Positions 42,154 through 53,678 of a stretch of 64,000 bases of DNA are shown piece after piece. Origin of the DNA: Mesorhizobium sp. B4-1-3. Its GTDB lineage: Bacteria; Pseudomonadota; Alphaproteobacteria; Rhizobiales; Rhizobiaceae. Location: positions 62,001 through 126,000 of the forward strand of contig NZ_VFTG01000001.1 of NCBI RefSeq assembly GCF_006439355.1, read 5' to 3'. Positions within the stretch are counted from its first letter, which is position 1, and each line of letters opens with the position of its first letter. Under the pieces are notes generated by a model. It ran no database searches. It had not been told where the DNA came from and was given only the letters and a program-made list of their open reading frames with translations. The position numbers and the translations under genes are program-made.

Positions 42154-43038
42154 TCACACCTTTTCGACCGCGACCGGAATGACGTCGACCGCCTGCTCGC
42201 CGACTTGGCCGCCTGTCGTCTTCAGCACGCCGACGATTGGCGCAACGTCGGAATAGTCGCGGCCGTAGCCGACGGTGATATGGTCGTTGCTCGCCCGCAT
42301 GCCGTTGGTAGGGTCGAACTCCTGCCAGCCGGCATCGCGCCCGCACCAAGCCTTGACCCAGGCATGCATGGCATCCGCGCCTTCGAGCCGAGGCTTGCCC
42401 TTGGGTGGGATCGTGCGCAGGAAACCGCTGACATAGCCGGCCGGAATGCCAAGCCCACGCAGTCCGGCGATCATAATATGCGAGAAATCCTGGCAGACCC
42501 CGCGCTTCAGCGCAAAGGCGTCGCTGGCCCGCGTCTGCACCGTCGTCGCCTTGCCGTCATAGGTGAAATCGCGGTGGATGCGGTTGCAGAGATCGACCGC
42601 CGTGGCCACCGCCGAGCCGGCAAGGCTCTCTCGCGCATAGGCGGTGATCGCCGTATCGATGCAGACATGATCGCTGGCCGCAAGGAAATGATGCGGCGCG
42701 GACGGCGATAGCGACCGCACCAGGTCGAGTTCCGACTTCAGCCCGCCGATGTCGGGCGAGACATTGAGGCCTGGTTCGGGCCGTGAGACCGAAATGCGCG
42801 CGCTCATCCGGATGTCGAGCGTCTCATGCGCGTCGCGAAAGGCGATCGAGGTGACGTTGTTGCCGAAGAAATCGGAAAAATCGGCACGTTCGGCCGGCGG
42901 CGGCTGGAAGGACAATGAGGCGGCGATGACGCGCTGCACCCCGGCGATCGTCTGCGGCATCACGCGCACCTGATGCCGTCCGCCGCCCGCGGCGGCGGCA
43001 TAGTCGTAATGCAGATGGAGTTTGATGTCGTAGAGCAT
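42154..43038 (-). CDS. transglutaminase-like protein
   Basis: A 294-residue protein with an N-terminal bacterial transglutaminase-associated domain (about residues 1-150, MLYDIKLHLHYDYAAAA, FFGNNVTSIAF) and a transglutaminase/protease-like core. The catalytic Cys is in RGVCQDFSHIM, the His in DAMHAWVKAWC and the Asp in FDPTNG. It is the last gene of a cluster with an ATP-grasp/alpha-E protein and a DUF2126 protein. Such clusters were proposed to make or cut peptide-like amides; the substrate is unknown. A RIME-like element separates it from the upstream gene. Confidence 0.9.
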   Translation of the reverse strand: MLYDIKLHLHYDYAAAAGGGRHQVRVMPQTIAGVQRVIAASLSFQPPPAERADFSDFFGNNVTSIAFRDAHETLDIRMSARISVSRPEPGLNVSPDIGGLKSELDLVRSLSPSAPHHFLAASDHVCIDTAITAYARESLAGSAVATAVDLCNRIHRDFTYDGKATTVQTRASDAFALKRGVCQDFSHIMIAGLRGLGIPAGYVSGFLRTIPPKGKPRLEGADAMHAWVKAWCGRDAGWQEFDPTNGMRASNDHITVGYGRDYSDVAPIVGVLKTTGGQVGEQAVDVIPVAVEKV

Positions 43039-43041
43039 TAA

Positions 43042-43163
43042 GGCAATTCCAGCAAAAGTGCGCAGCGGTTGGGCTCGGCGGCTTCGCCGTAGCCTTGCGT
43101 CCGGAATTGCGCAAAAACAAGAAGATAGAGCATTCGAAGCGATCCTTTTCGCTGGAAATGCTC
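43042..43163. repeat. RIME-like palindromic double-hairpin element, copy B
   Basis: GCAATTCC at 43043 pairs with GGAATTGC ending at 43110, enclosing AGCAAAAGTGCGCAGCGGTT, as in copy A. A second hairpin GAGCATTtcg...cGAAATGCTC covers 43128-43163, and its right end overlaps the stop codon of the ATP-grasp gene. It lies between two genes of one cluster. Confidence 0.7.
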
Positions 43164-45573
43164 AACCGAAGTAGGCTCGAGCGAGGCTGTTGTAGAGATA
43201 TCCGATCTGGCCGGCGAGGTCGTCGAGCAATTCGGCGCTCATGTCGGACGGCTCCATGACGGCGATTGCCGTGTTGAGCTGCAGGATTTCCTTGGCGGCG
43301 GGCGACATATGCCCCTCGCCGCCGATCGAAGGCAGCATGCCGATCTCGGCCTTCAGCCGCTCGAGCTGGAACAGGATGGAGCGCGGATTGAGCGGGTCGA
43401 GCGCGAGCAGGTCGATCACCGTGCGCCGCCCGGCCTGCACCGGATATTGCCGGCGATGGGTCATGACGCTGTCGCCGATCTCCAGCATCATGTCGAGCGC
43501 GCCATCGGGCGCGCCTGCCTTTGTCAGCCGGGCGAGCGTGCGGGCAGTCTGGATGCCGCGCTCCAGCCTGCGGCCGATCTCCAGAAAACGCCACCCGGTG
43601 AAGCGATACATGTTCTCGTGCAGCAGACCGGAAAAGCCGGCGAGCTTGCGCAGCATCACCGTCATTGCCCGTGTCGCGTCGTCGCCCGGCGCGACCGTCT
43701 CGGCGAATTTGTGGATGGTCTTCGACAGATCCTTCAGCGCCAGCCAGCCATCGGGCGAGAAACGGTCGCGGATCTGGCCGGCGCTGTAGACCGCGCTGTC
43801 CAAAGTGCCGATCAGTCCCGGTGGTATCGCCGTTTCGATCTCGATGCCGAACGGCTCCAGATAGTCCCTGATGTCGGCAAGCAGCGGCATATCCGGATCG
43901 GATGTCTCGGCAAGCCGCACGTGATAGGCGCGCAGCACGCGCACCGTGTCTTCCGAGCGCTCGATATAGCGCCCGAGCCAAGTCAGGTTCTCCGCCGCGC
44001 GGCTGGGCAAGCTGCCCGGCATGGTGCGGGTGAAGCCCTCATGCTCCTGCGGCAGCAGCGTCTCGCGCTCGACCGGCCGGTCGCTGACCACCCAGACATC
44101 CGCCGCCTGGCCGCCGCGCTGCATGGCGATCGCCGTCGGATCGAGCGAGAAGCCGACGCGGGCGAAGCCGCCGGGCATCACCGCCCAGCCTTCCGGCGTG
44201 CGCGCCAGATAGACGCGCAGGCTGGCGGGCCGAGGCTCGAGCAAGCCGCCGACGAACACCGGCGTGGTCGACAGCGTCACCGCTTCCTGGCCGACGAAAC
44301 CCTCGCCGTCCGCCTCGATGCGACCGACGAGCTCGGCCCGCTCGCCGGCCGAAAGAGACAATCCCAGCCGGGTCGCGCCATCGTCTTCGAAGGCAAGCCG
44401 GGTCGAGAGCGCCGGACCGACCACCATGCGGTCGATGTTGGCAAGCACATGCGCGCGCTCGGCCTCCTGCCCGCACCACCAGGTGGCGATGCTCGGCAGC
44501 TTGAGATCGTCGCCTTGCAATTCCCGCGCGATCCTGGGCAGGAACGACAGCAAGGCCCGTGTCTCGATCAGGCCGGAGCCAAGCGCGTTGACCGCCGAGA
44601 CCGTGCCGCGCCTAATTGCCTCGGCCAGGCCCGGCGTGCCGATTTGCGAGTCCGGCCTCAACTCCAGCGGATCGGCGAAGGCGGCGTCAAGCCGCCGCCA
44701 CAAGACGCCGATCGGCATAAGGCCGGAAACCGTGCGCACCATCAGCCTGCCGCCGGAAACGGTCAGGTCCTCGCCCTCGAGCAGCATGATGCCGAGATAG
44801 CGGGCGATATAGGCGTGCTCGTAATAGGTTTCATTGAGCGGCCCCGGCGTCAGGATGGCGACACGGCCGCCGGACTCCTTGGCCATTCCGTTCAGAGCAT
44901 CGCGGAAACGGCGAAAGAAGCCGGCGAGCCGAGGCACATGCATCTCGCCATAGATGTCCGATAGCGCGCGCGTGGTGGCGACGCGGTTCTCCAGCGCGAA
45001 GCCGGCGCCGGACGGCGCCTGGGCGCGGTCGCCCAGCACCCACCAGCGTCCGTCCGGGCCACGGCCGAGCTCGAAGGCGACCATGTGCAGGAAATGCCCG
45101 CTGGCCGGCCTGGCGCCGGCGATGGGGCGCAGATATTCCGGGCTCGCCGCAATCAGCCCAGCAGGCAAAATCCCTTTCTCGATCAGCCGGCCCGGGCCAT
45201 AGATGTCGGCCAGGAGCGCTTCAAACAGGTCGGCGCGCTGGGTGAGCCCCGCGCTGATCTCGGCCCATTCCTTCTCGTCGATCAGCAGCGGAACATGCGC
45301 GAGCGGCCATTCCCGCTCATTGGCGCCGGCTTGCTCATAGACGCGGTAATAGACGCCGGCGTCGCGCAGATACTGGTCGGCACGAGCAAAGCGCTGCCCC
45401 AGCCGCTCCGCCCCCAGATCGTCGAGCGCGTCGATGAAGGAGCGCCAGACCGGACGCGGGTTGCCCGACGCGTCGATCATCTCGTCGGCGACGCCTTCGA
45501 TCGGCCGGTAGCGTTCCAGCAGGCCCCGCGCCCGCGGCCTGCCGCCCGCCCGTCTCTGATTCCCCTTGGCCAT
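43162..45573 (-). CDS. circularly permuted ATP-grasp and alpha-E fusion protein
   Basis: An 803-residue fusion. Residues about 30-500 form the circularly permuted ATP-grasp domain (DUF404/DUF407 region: VYYRVYEQ, GRGPDGRWWVLGDRAQAPSG, VAILTPGPLNETYYEHAYIARYLG). Residues about 520-800 are the alpha-E domain (LPSRAAENLTWLGRYIERSEDTVR), an all-helical partner. In many genomes the two parts are separate genes. ATP-grasp ligases form carboxylate-amine bonds with ATP, so a peptide-like product is predicted. It lies six bases after the DUF2126 gene, clearly in one operon. Confidence 0.92.
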   Translation of the reverse strand: MAKGNQRRAGGRPRARGLLERYRPIEGVADEMIDASGNPRPVWRSFIDALDDLGAERLGQRFARADQYLRDAGVYYRVYEQAGANEREWPLAHVPLLIDEKEWAEISAGLTQRADLFEALLADIYGPGRLIEKGILPAGLIAASPEYLRPIAGARPASGHFLHMVAFELGRGPDGRWWVLGDRAQAPSGAGFALENRVATTRALSDIYGEMHVPRLAGFFRRFRDALNGMAKESGGRVAILTPGPLNETYYEHAYIARYLGIMLLEGEDLTVSGGRLMVRTVSGLMPIGVLWRRLDAAFADPLELRPDSQIGTPGLAEAIRRGTVSAVNALGSGLIETRALLSFLPRIARELQGDDLKLPSIATWWCGQEAERAHVLANIDRMVVGPALSTRLAFEDDGATRLGLSLSAGERAELVGRIEADGEGFVGQEAVTLSTTPVFVGGLLEPRPASLRVYLARTPEGWAVMPGGFARVGFSLDPTAIAMQRGGQAADVWVVSDRPVERETLLPQEHEGFTRTMPGSLPSRAAENLTWLGRYIERSEDTVRVLRAYHVRLAETSDPDMPLLADIRDYLEPFGIEIETAIPPGLIGTLDSAVYSAGQIRDRFSPDGWLALKDLSKTIHKFAETVAPGDDATRAMTVMLRKLAGFSGLLHENMYRFTGWRFLEIGRRLERGIQTARTLARLTKAGAPDGALDMMLEIGDSVMTHRRQYPVQAGRRTVIDLLALDPLNPRSILFQLERLKAEIGMLPSIGGEGHMSPAAKEILQLNTAIAVMEPSDMSAELLDDLAGQIGYLYNSLARAYFG

Positions 45574-45579
45574 TTTCGA

Positions 45580-48500
45580 TCAGAATCTCGCCGGCCGCCT
45601 GAGGTCAAGGGTCATAGGAAACTCTTCAGGGGCTTCTTCGTCATGCAGCACATAGCCGCCCGGCGTGTGGCCGCGCGGTTCGAACCGGGCAAGCCGCCGC
45701 GCCTCGGCCTCGTTGCCGTTGACCGGGAAGGTGTCGTAGTTGCGGCCGCCGGGATGCGCGACATGGTAGACGCAGCCGCCGACCGAGCGACCCGACCAGC
45801 GATCGTAGATGTCGAAGACCAGCGGCGTGTTGACCGGCAGGGCCGGATGCAGGCCGGAGGCTGGTTGCCAGGCCTTGAAGCGCACGCCCGCCACCGCGAC
45901 CTCGCGATTGTCGGTAACCTTCATCGGCACGATGCGGCCATTGCAGACGATGGCGTGACGCTCCGGATTGAGGCCCTCGGTTCGCACCTGCAGTCGCTCG
46001 ACCGAGGAGTCCACAAACCGGACCGTGCCGCCGATGGCGCCCTGCTCGCCCATCACATGCCATGGCTCCAGCGCTTGCCTCAATTCCAGCTTGACGCCGG
46101 CTTGGCTAACCTCTCCGCAGAAGGGGAAACGGAATTCGAGCTGTGCAGCGAACCACTCGGGGCGGAAGTCGAAGCCGTTGAGCTTCAGGTCCTCAAGCAC
46201 GTCCAGGAAATCCGCCCAGACATAATGCGGCAGCATGAAGCGGTCGTGCAGCGACGTGCCCCGGCGCACGAAGCGCCCCTCGAGCGGATTCATCCAGGCG
46301 CGCGCGATGATCGCGCGGACCAGCAATTGCTGGGCGAGCGACATCCGCGCATTGGGCGGCATCTCGAAACCGCGGAATTCGACGAGCCCAAGCCGGCCGG
46401 TCGGACCGTCCGGCGAGAACAATTTGTCGATGCAGATTTCCGAACGATGCGTGTTGCCAGTCACATCGGTCAGGAGATTGCGGAACAGCCGGTCAACCAG
46501 CCAGGGCAAGGGTGTCTCGCCCTTGTTGGGTTGCGGCACCTGCGCCAGCGTGATCTCCAGCTCGTAAAGGGAATCGTGCCGCGCCTCGTCGATGCGCGGC
46601 GCCTGGCTGGTGGGGCCGATGAAAAGGCCCGAAAACAGGTAGGACAGCGACGGATGCCGCTGCCAGTGCAGCACCAGGCTCTTCAACAGATCGGGCCGGC
46701 GCAGGAACGGGCTGTCATTGGGCGTCGCGCCGCCGACCACGACATGGTTGCCACCGCCGGTGCCGGTGTGGCGGCCGTCGATCATGAATTTGTCGGTGCC
46801 TAGCCGCGATTGCCGCGCCTCCTCATAAATCGCGCTCGTCGTCGCGACGCATTCCCGCCAATTGGAGGCCGGATGGACGTTGACCTCGACGACGCCTGGA
46901 TCCGGCGCCACGCGGACGACGTTGAGGCGCGGATCGTGCGGCGGCGCATAGCCCTCGACATGCACCGGCAGGCCGATCGCCTTGGCGGCATTCTCCGCCG
47001 CCGCCACCAGTTCGAGATAATCCTCCAGCGCCTCGACCGGCGGCATGAACACGCAAAGCCGGCCGTCGCGCGGCTCGACGGTGAGCGCGGTCCGCACCGC
47101 GCCGCCGATCTCGGTCAGTCGCTGCTCGACGCGGTCCTGCTTGGCGGTGGCGGCGGTGAAGGAGGCCTCAGGCTGCTGACGCGCCATTTCGTCCGCGCCG
47201 CCGGCCGGAGCTTCCGGCAGGATTTCGGCGCGCGCCGGCAGCGGGCCACGTGGCACTGAGGGGTCGACCGGCACGATATAAGGGAACTGCGCTGGCGGAA
47301 CATGGGGCAACGTGCCGAGCGGCAGACGGTATCCAACCGGAGAATCGCCGGGCACCAGGAACAGGCGCCCGCGCCTGGTCTTCCATTTCTCCGAGCGCCA
47401 GCGATTGCCGGCGGCCTGGCTGTCCAGCGCTGCACCGGCAGCACGTAGCCCGACGGCTTGGTCAGCCCGCGCTCGAAGACGCGCGCCATGCGGCTGCGCT
47501 CTTCCGGGTCTTCCAGCTTCGAATTGGAAGGATCGACATTGTCGGGCAGCTTGCCTTCCTTGAGCAGCCACTCGCCCGGATCCTCGTAGGCCTCGCTCAC
47601 CATCGCCTTGTCGATGCCGAGCTCGCCGGCGACCGCCTTGAGCAGGCTTTCGGCCTGTTCGGGCCCGACCGCGGCATTACCGTTTTCCCTCGCGATCAGC
47701 GACGGATCGCGCCAGACCGGCTCGCCATCGATCCGCCAGTAGAGCGAGAAGGTCCAGCGCGGCAGGCTCTCGCCCGGATACCACTTGCCCTGGCCGTAAT
47801 GCAGAAAACCGCCTGGCGCGAAGCGCTCGCGCAACCGGCGGATCAACTCATCCGCCTTGTCGCGCTTGGCCGGGCCGACGGCTGCCGTATTCCATTCGGC
47901 GGACTCAAAATCGTCGATCGACACGAATGTCGGCTCGCCGCCCATGGTGAGCCGCACGTCCCCATCCCTCAGCGCCGCGTCGACTTTTTCGCCCAGTCGA
48001 TCGAGCGCCTCCCAGCTTTCGTCCGAGAACGGCTTGGTGATGCGCGGATGCTCGGCAATCCGGTCGACGCGCATATCGAAGTTGAAATCGACATTGGCGA
48101 AGCTCGCCGTGCCGGAGATCGGCGCGGCGTTGCGGAAATGCGGCGTCGCGGCGAGCGGCACGTGGCTTTCGCCGGTGAGCAGGCCCGAGGTCGGGTCGAA
48201 GCCGATCCAGCCGGCGCCGGGAATATAGACCTCGCACCAGGCATGCAGGTCGGTGAAGTCGATAGCGGTTCCGGGCGGTCCGTCGAGCGAGACGAGATCC
48301 GGCTTGAGCTGGATCAGGTAGCCGGAAACGAAGCGCGCCGCGATGCGGAGATTGCGCAGGATCTGCACTAGGAGCCAGCTCGAATCCCGGCACGAACCTT
48401 TGCCTGCGGCGAGTGTCTCTTCGGGCGAATAGACGCCGGTATCCATGCGCACGATGTAGGCGATCTCGCGCCGCAGCCTTGCATTGAGGTCGACCAGGAA

Positions 48501-48929
48501 ATTGACGGTGTTCGCCGGGCTGCGGTCGATACTTGCCAGGAAGTTCGACAATAGCGGCCCGGCCGGCTCCGGCGCGCGGTAGATGGCGAGGTCTTCCCTG
48601 ATCTCTTCCGGGTAGTCGAACGGGAAGGTCTCGGCGCTCTCCTCGACGAAGAAGTCGAACGGATTATAGACCGTCATGTCGGCGACGAGGTCGACCTCGA
48701 TTTTCAGTTCCGTCACCGGCTCCGGAAAAACGAAGCGGGCAAGGAAATTGCCGTAGGGATCCTGCTGCAGATTAACGAAGTGGTTTGCCGGCTCGACCTT
48801 CAGCGAATGGCTGAGCACCTTGGTGCGCGAATGCGGCGCCGGCTGCAGCCTGATCACCTGGGGACCAAGCACCACCGGCCGGTCATACTTGTAGTGGGTC
48901 AGGTGATGGACGGCCGCCAGAATTGCCAT
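45580..48929 (-). pseudogene. transglutaminase-DUF2126 protein gene with an apparent single-base frameshift
   Basis: The two open frames together make one protein of about 1116 residues, the normal family size. The first frame (ATG 48929 to about 47422) holds the transglutaminase domain (GKGSCRDSSWLLVQIL, DLHAWCEVYI, FDPTSG) and the start of DUF2126 (RLTMGGEPTFVSIDDF, WYPGESLPRWTF). The second (to 45580) holds the rest ([58 protein letters not shown]). The break lies near 47422, where one missing base after codon RW would restore the frame. It is either a real recent mutation or a sequencing error. Confidence 0.85.
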
Positions 48930-49031
48930 GGTGCCCCGGAGAATGGCGTGTACCGCCAGACCCTGACACAAGTCCTGGGCATTCTCCAAGCAGAGATGTT
49001 GCGCTGCACCTAATTTAAGCAGCCTTGCCGC

Positions 49032-50222
49032 CTAGAAGAACGCCTGCAGCCCCGTCTGCGCCCTTCCGAGGATCAGCGCATGCACGTCATGCGTGCCTTC
49101 ATAGGTGTTGACCGTCTCCAGGTTCTGCGCATGGCGCATGACATGGTAGCCGATCTGGATGCCGTTGCCGCCATGCATGTCGCGGGCCTGGCGGGCGATA
49201 TCGAGCGCCTTGCCGCAATTGTTGCGCTTGACGATCGAGATCATCTCCGGCGCCATCTTGCCTTCGTCCATCAGCCGGCCGACGCGCAACGAGCCCTGCA
49301 GTCCGAGCGCGATCTCGGTCTGCATGTCGGCGAGCTTCTTCTGGAACAGCTGCGTGCCGGCAAGCGGCTTGCCGAACTGCTTCCTGTCGAGGCCGTATTG
49401 CCGCGCCCGGTGCCAGCAATCCTCGGCCGCGCCCATGGCGCCCCAGGAGATGCCGTAACGCGCGCGGTTGAGGCAGCCGAACGGGCCTTTCAGGCCCGAG
49501 ACATTGGGCAGCAGCGCGTCCTCGCCGACCTCGACGCCTTCCATCACCACTTCGCCGGTGATCGAGGCGCGGAGGCTGAGCTTGCCGCCGATTTTCGGCG
49601 CCGAAAGCCCCTTCATGCCCTTTTCCAGCACGAAGCCGCGGATCTGGTTGTCATGCGCTGCCGACTTCGCCCAGACGACGAAGACGTCGGCGATCGGCGC
49701 GTTCGAGATCCACATCTTGGAGCCGGAGAGCTTGTAGCCGTTCGCCGTCTTCTCGGCGCGCGTCTTCATGCCGCCCGGATCGGAGCCGGCATCCGGCTCG
49801 GTCAGGCCGAAGCAGCCGATCCACTCGCCCGAAGCGAGCTTCGGCAGGTATTTTTTGCGCTGCGCTTCCGAGCCATAGGCGTGGATCGGATACATCACCA
49901 GCGAGGACTGCACGCTCATCATCGAGCGGTAGCCGGAATCGATGCGCTCGACTTCCCGAGCCACCAGGCCATAGGTCACATATCCGGCGCCGAGCCCGCC
50001 ATATTCTTCCGGAATGGTGATACCGAGCAGGCCCGCCTCGCCCATTTCCCGGAAGATCGACGGGTCGGTCTTCTCGTCGGCATAGGCTTCCTCGATGCGC
50101 GGCGCGAGCTTGTCGGCGGCGAAGGCGGCCGCGCCGTCGCGCACCATGCGCTCATCCTCGGAAAGCTGGTCCTCGATCAGGAAAGGATCGTTCCACACGA
50201 AGGCATTCTTCTCGGCGGCCAT
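49032..50222 (-). CDS. gcdH: glutaryl-CoA dehydrogenase
   Basis: A 396-residue flavin acyl-CoA dehydrogenase that converts glutaryl-CoA to crotonyl-CoA in lysine, hydroxylysine and tryptophan breakdown. [20 protein letters not shown] at the N-terminus and [21 protein letters not shown] are typical of GcdH, and the catalytic base lies in the C-terminal [20 protein letters not shown] 50222 is preceded by GGGAGAG; a longer frame to 50297 has no site. It is divergent from a LysR regulator, the usual gcdR arrangement. Confidence 0.94.
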   Translation of the reverse strand: MAAEKNAFVWNDPFLIEDQLSEDERMVRDGAAAFAADKLAPRIEEAYADEKTDPSIFREMGEAGLLGITIPEEYGGLGAGYVTYGLVAREVERIDSGYRSMMSVQSSLVMYPIHAYGSEAQRKKYLPKLASGEWIGCFGLTEPDAGSDPGGMKTRAEKTANGYKLSGSKMWISNAPIADVFVVWAKSAAHDNQIRGFVLEKGMKGLSAPKIGGKLSLRASITGEVVMEGVEVGEDALLPNVSGLKGPFGCLNRARYGISWGAMGAAEDCWHRARQYGLDRKQFGKPLAGTQLFQKKLADMQTEIALGLQGSLRVGRLMDEGKMAPEMISIVKRNNCGKALDIARQARDMHGGNGIQIGYHVMRHAQNLETVNTYEGTHDVHALILGRAQTGLQAFF

Positions 50223-50326
50223 GGCCCGCTCTCCCGGCATATTTTGAGGTGCCCGGCTTATCGGCCTCCGCAGGGAAAAAATCAAACGAAATTGCATCGC
50301 AGATCAATGACCGTTAGTAATGGATC

Positions 50327-51238
50327 ATGAGCGTCCAGCGTCGTCTTCTGCCGAACACCGCCGCCCTTGCGGCCTTCGAAGCGGTGGCGCGCCTCGGCTC
50401 CTTCACCGCCGCCGCGCGCGAGCTCGATCTGACCCAGGGCGCCATAAGTCGGCAGATCAGCCTGCTTGAGGAACAGTTCGGCCAGCGGCTATTCGAACGC
50501 GACAGCCGCAATGTCCGGCTGTCGGCGGCCGGCGAGATTTACGCCGAAGCGGTGCGCTCGGCGCTTGGCCAGTTGCGCGACGCAGCCCTTGGATTGATGA
50601 GCAATAGGCATAGCGGCGTGCTCAACCTTGCCATCCTGCCGACCTTCGGCACGCGCTGGCTGATGCCGCTGATCCCGGATTTCGTCGCCCGCCACCCGGA
50701 CGTCACCATCAATTTCGCCACCCGCGTTGGCCGCTTCGACTTCGCCCGCGAACGGCTCGATGCCGCCATCCATCACGGCATGCCCGACTGGCCGGACGCG
50801 GACTGCACGCTTTTGATGCGCGAGACAGTGATGCCGGTGGTTTCGCCCGAATTCCTCGCCGCCCGCGCCATCGTCGCGGCATCCGATATCAGTCGTCTGC
50901 CGTTGCTGCATATGGCGACCCGCCCCGGCGCCTGGAGCGAATGGTTCGAGCATCAGGGGCTCGAGGCGCCGACCGGCCCAGGCATGCAGTTCGAGCAATT
51001 CGGCACGGTCGCGCAGGCCTGCATGGCGGGCCTCGGCGTGGCGCTGCTGCCGGAAATCCTGATTGCCGGCGAATTGCGGCGCGGCCAGCTGGTGCCGGCG
51101 CCCGGCGAACCGATGCAAAGCCGAAGCGCCTATTATCTGGTCGTGCCACACGACAAACGAAGCCATCCGCCCGTCGCCAGCTTTCGCGACTGGCTGCTGG
51201 GCCAGATCGGCAAGGAGCCGTCCGTCCTGGCCTGGTAG
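50327..51238 (+). CDS. LysR family regulator divergent to gcdH
   Basis: A 303-residue LysR protein of the GcvA-like branch. The N-terminal HTH is ALAAFEAVARLGSFTAAARELDLTQGAISRQI, and the effector domain follows (LNLAILPTFGTRWLMPLIPDFVARHPDVTI). It is divergent from gcdH across 104 bases, so it probably activates gcdH in response to glutarate or glutaryl-CoA. The gap includes ATTGCATCGCAGAT, a possible T-N11-A LysR box. It is convergent with tex; the two stop codons are adjacent. Confidence 0.9.
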   Translation: MSVQRRLLPNTAALAAFEAVARLGSFTAAARELDLTQGAISRQISLLEEQFGQRLFERDSRNVRLSAAGEIYAEAVRSALGQLRDAALGLMSNRHSGVLNLAILPTFGTRWLMPLIPDFVARHPDVTINFATRVGRFDFARERLDAAIHHGMPDWPDADCTLLMRETVMPVVSPEFLAARAIVAASDISRLPLLHMATRPGAWSEWFEHQGLEAPTGPGMQFEQFGTVAQACMAGLGVALLPEILIAGELRRGQLVPAPGEPMQSRSAYYLVVPHDKRSHPPVASFRDWLLGQIGKEPSVLAW

Positions 51239-53557
51239 CTACTTCCGCTTCATCGCCTCGGCCAAAGCCGCGCCGAACGCACCTTGCGACGGCCGCTCCG
51301 GCTGGCGCTGCGGCGCCGGCGAGCGCGACGCCGGCTTGCCGCCGTAATCGCGCTGGCCGCCGCGAGGCGCCCCGCCCTCGCCGCCATCCTTGCGCATCGA
51401 CAAGCCTATGCGCTTGCGTTTGATGTCGACGTCGACGACCCGCACCTTCACCACGTCGCCGGCCTTCACCACCTCATGCGCATCCTTGATGAAGCGGTCG
51501 GCAAGCTGCGAGACATGCACCAGACCGTCCTGGTGCACGCCGATGTCGACGAAGGCGCCAAAGGCCGCGACATTGGTGACGGTGCCTTCGAGCAGCATGC
51601 CTGGCTTCAGATCCTTGATGTCGTCGACGCCTTCCGCGAAGGTCGCCGTCTTGAAGCCGGGGCGCGGGTCGCGTCCTGGCTTTTCCAGCTCCGAAATGAT
51701 GTCGCGAACCGTCGGCAGGCCGAAACGCTCGTCGACGAAGACGCGCGGGTCAAGCGCCTTCAGCGCGGCGCTGTCGCCCATCAGCGCGCGCACGTCGCGG
51801 CCGCAAGCGGCGACGATTTTCTTCGCCACGCCATAGGCTTCCGGATGCACTGATGACGCATCGAGCGGCTCTGTCCCGTTCGGGATGCGCAGGAAGCCGG
51901 CGCTTTGCTCGAACGCGCGCGGCCCGAGCCGCGCCACCTTGAGCAGGTCCTTGCGGCTGGCAAACGGCCCGGCCGCATCGCGATGCGCGACGATCGCCTC
52001 GGCGAGCGACGGCCCCAGTCCCGACACGCGCGCCAAAAGCGGCGCCGAGGCCGTGTTGAGATCGACACCGACCGCGTTCACCGCATCCTCGACCACCGCT
52101 TCGAGCGAACGGCCGAGCCGGTACTGATCGACATCGTGCTGGTACTGGCCGACACCGATCGACTTCGGCTCGATCTTGACCAGCTCGGCCAGCGGATCCT
52201 GCAGCCGCCTGGCGATCGACACCGCCCCGCGCAGCGAGACATCGAGGTCCGGGAACTCGGCCGCCGCCGTCGCAGACGCCGAATAGACCGAGGCGCCCGC
52301 CTCGCTGACGATAACCTTGAGCGGCTTCGGCCCGGCGCCGGCCGGCAGGTCCGACAGCATGTCGGCCACCAGTTTCTCGGTCTCGCGGCTGCCGGTGCCG
52401 TTGCCGATCGAGATCAGCTCGACCTTATGCTGGCGGATGAGCGCCGCGAGTTCCGCCTGCGTGCCGCGCACGTCGTTCTTCGGCGGAAACGGATAGACGG
52501 TCGTCGTCGCCACCAGCTTGCCGGTACCATCGACCACAGCGACTTTGACGCCGGTGCGGATGCCGGGGTCTAGCCCCATGGTCGGCCTGGAACCGGCGGG
52601 CGCGGCCAACAGCAGGTCCTTCAGGTTGCGGGCAAAGACGTGGATCGCCTCTTCCTCAGCACGCTCGCGAAGATCGCGCATCAGGTCGAGCGTCAGATGC
52701 AGCGACAATTTGATCCGCCACGTCCAGCCCACCACCTCCATCAGCCATTTATCGCCGGGCAGCGTCGCACCAATCACATAAGCATTGGCGATCATGCGCT
52801 CCACCGGCTTCACCGGCGACTGATCGTCGGCATCCACCTCGATATCGAGCGACAGCACCTCTTCGTTGCGGCCGCGCAGCATGGCCAAGGCACGGTGGCT
52901 TGGCACGCCTGACCAGCGCTCGACATGGTCGAAATAGTCGGAGAATTTTGCGCCGGCCTCCTGCTTGCCGTCGACGGCTTTTGACCGCAGGAAGGCGCGT
53001 TCCTTCATATAGGCGCGCAGCTTGCCGATCAGGTCGGCATTCTCCGCGAACTGCTCCGACAGGATATCGCGCGCGCCTTCGAGCGCCGCCTTGGCATCCG
53101 CCACCTCTTCCGTGACATAGGCGAGAGCAAGTTCGGCCGGAACTTTCGAGCGATCGGCCAGGATCGCCTCGGCGAGCGGCCCAAGCCCGCGCTCCTTGGC
53201 GATCTCCGCCTTGGTGCGCCGCTTCGGCTTGTAGGGAAGGTAGATATCCTCGAGTTCCGCCTTTGTGGCGGCCGCCGCGATCTTGGCTTCCAACTCCTCG
53301 GTCAGCTTGCCCTGCTCGCGGATGGAGCTGACGATCGTCTCGCGCCGCGCATCGAGCTCGCGCAGATAGGCGAGCCGCTCGGAAAGGTCGCGCAACTGCG
53401 TGTCGTCGAGCCCGCCGGTGACCTCCTTGCGGTAACGCGCCACGAAAGGCACCGTCGCCCCCTCGTCCAGCAGCCCGATCGCCGCCACGGCCTGTTCCGG
53501 CCGCGCGCCGATCTCGGCCGCGATGATTGCTGCGATGCGCTTGATGTCCGATGCCAT
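51239..53557 (-). CDS. tex: Tex family RNA-binding transcription accessory protein
   Basis: A 772-residue Tex/Spt6-like protein. It begins with the Tex N-terminal helical region ([23 protein letters not shown]), then the YqgF-like RNase fold ([21 protein letters not shown]), a HhH segment ([23 protein letters not shown]) and a C-terminal S1 RNA-binding domain ([37 protein letters not shown]). The tail is Gly/Arg/Pro-rich. It binds RNA and affects transcription in many bacteria. Composition and length are normal for the family. Confidence 0.96.
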   Translation of the reverse strand: MASDIKRIAAIIAAEIGARPEQAVAAIGLLDEGATVPFVARYRKEVTGGLDDTQLRDLSERLAYLRELDARRETIVSSIREQGKLTEELEAKIAAAATKAELEDIYLPYKPKRRTKAEIAKERGLGPLAEAILADRSKVPAELALAYVTEEVADAKAALEGARDILSEQFAENADLIGKLRAYMKERAFLRSKAVDGKQEAGAKFSDYFDHVERWSGVPSHRALAMLRGRNEEVLSLDIEVDADDQSPVKPVERMIANAYVIGATLPGDKWLMEVVGWTWRIKLSLHLTLDLMRDLRERAEEEAIHVFARNLKDLLLAAPAGSRPTMGLDPGIRTGVKVAVVDGTGKLVATTTVYPFPPKNDVRGTQAELAALIRQHKVELISIGNGTGSRETEKLVADMLSDLPAGAGPKPLKVIVSEAGASVYSASATAAAEFPDLDVSLRGAVSIARRLQDPLAELVKIEPKSIGVGQYQHDVDQYRLGRSLEAVVEDAVNAVGVDLNTASAPLLARVSGLGPSLAEAIVAHRDAAGPFASRKDLLKVARLGPRAFEQSAGFLRIPNGTEPLDASSVHPEAYGVAKKIVAACGRDVRALMGDSAALKALDPRVFVDERFGLPTVRDIISELEKPGRDPRPGFKTATFAEGVDDIKDLKPGMLLEGTVTNVAAFGAFVDIGVHQDGLVHVSQLADRFIKDAHEVVKAGDVVKVRVVDVDIKRKRIGLSMRKDGGEGGAPRGGQRDYGGKPASRSPAPQRQPERPSQGAFGAALAEAMKRK

Positions 53558-53678
53558 GCTGGTCCCTGCAGAAAAGAGCGGCGACCATAGGCCGGGAGAA
53601 CCGCTACGCCAACCGCAACGGTTTCATCATGCGTCGAAGGTCCACAGAAAACAGCCCTTGGAACCGGCGCCAGCTAGC

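Noticed and set aside
43309..44964. 551-aa open frame on the plus strand
   Set aside because: It is antisense to the ATP-grasp/alpha-E fusion, with a composition typical of a shadow frame.
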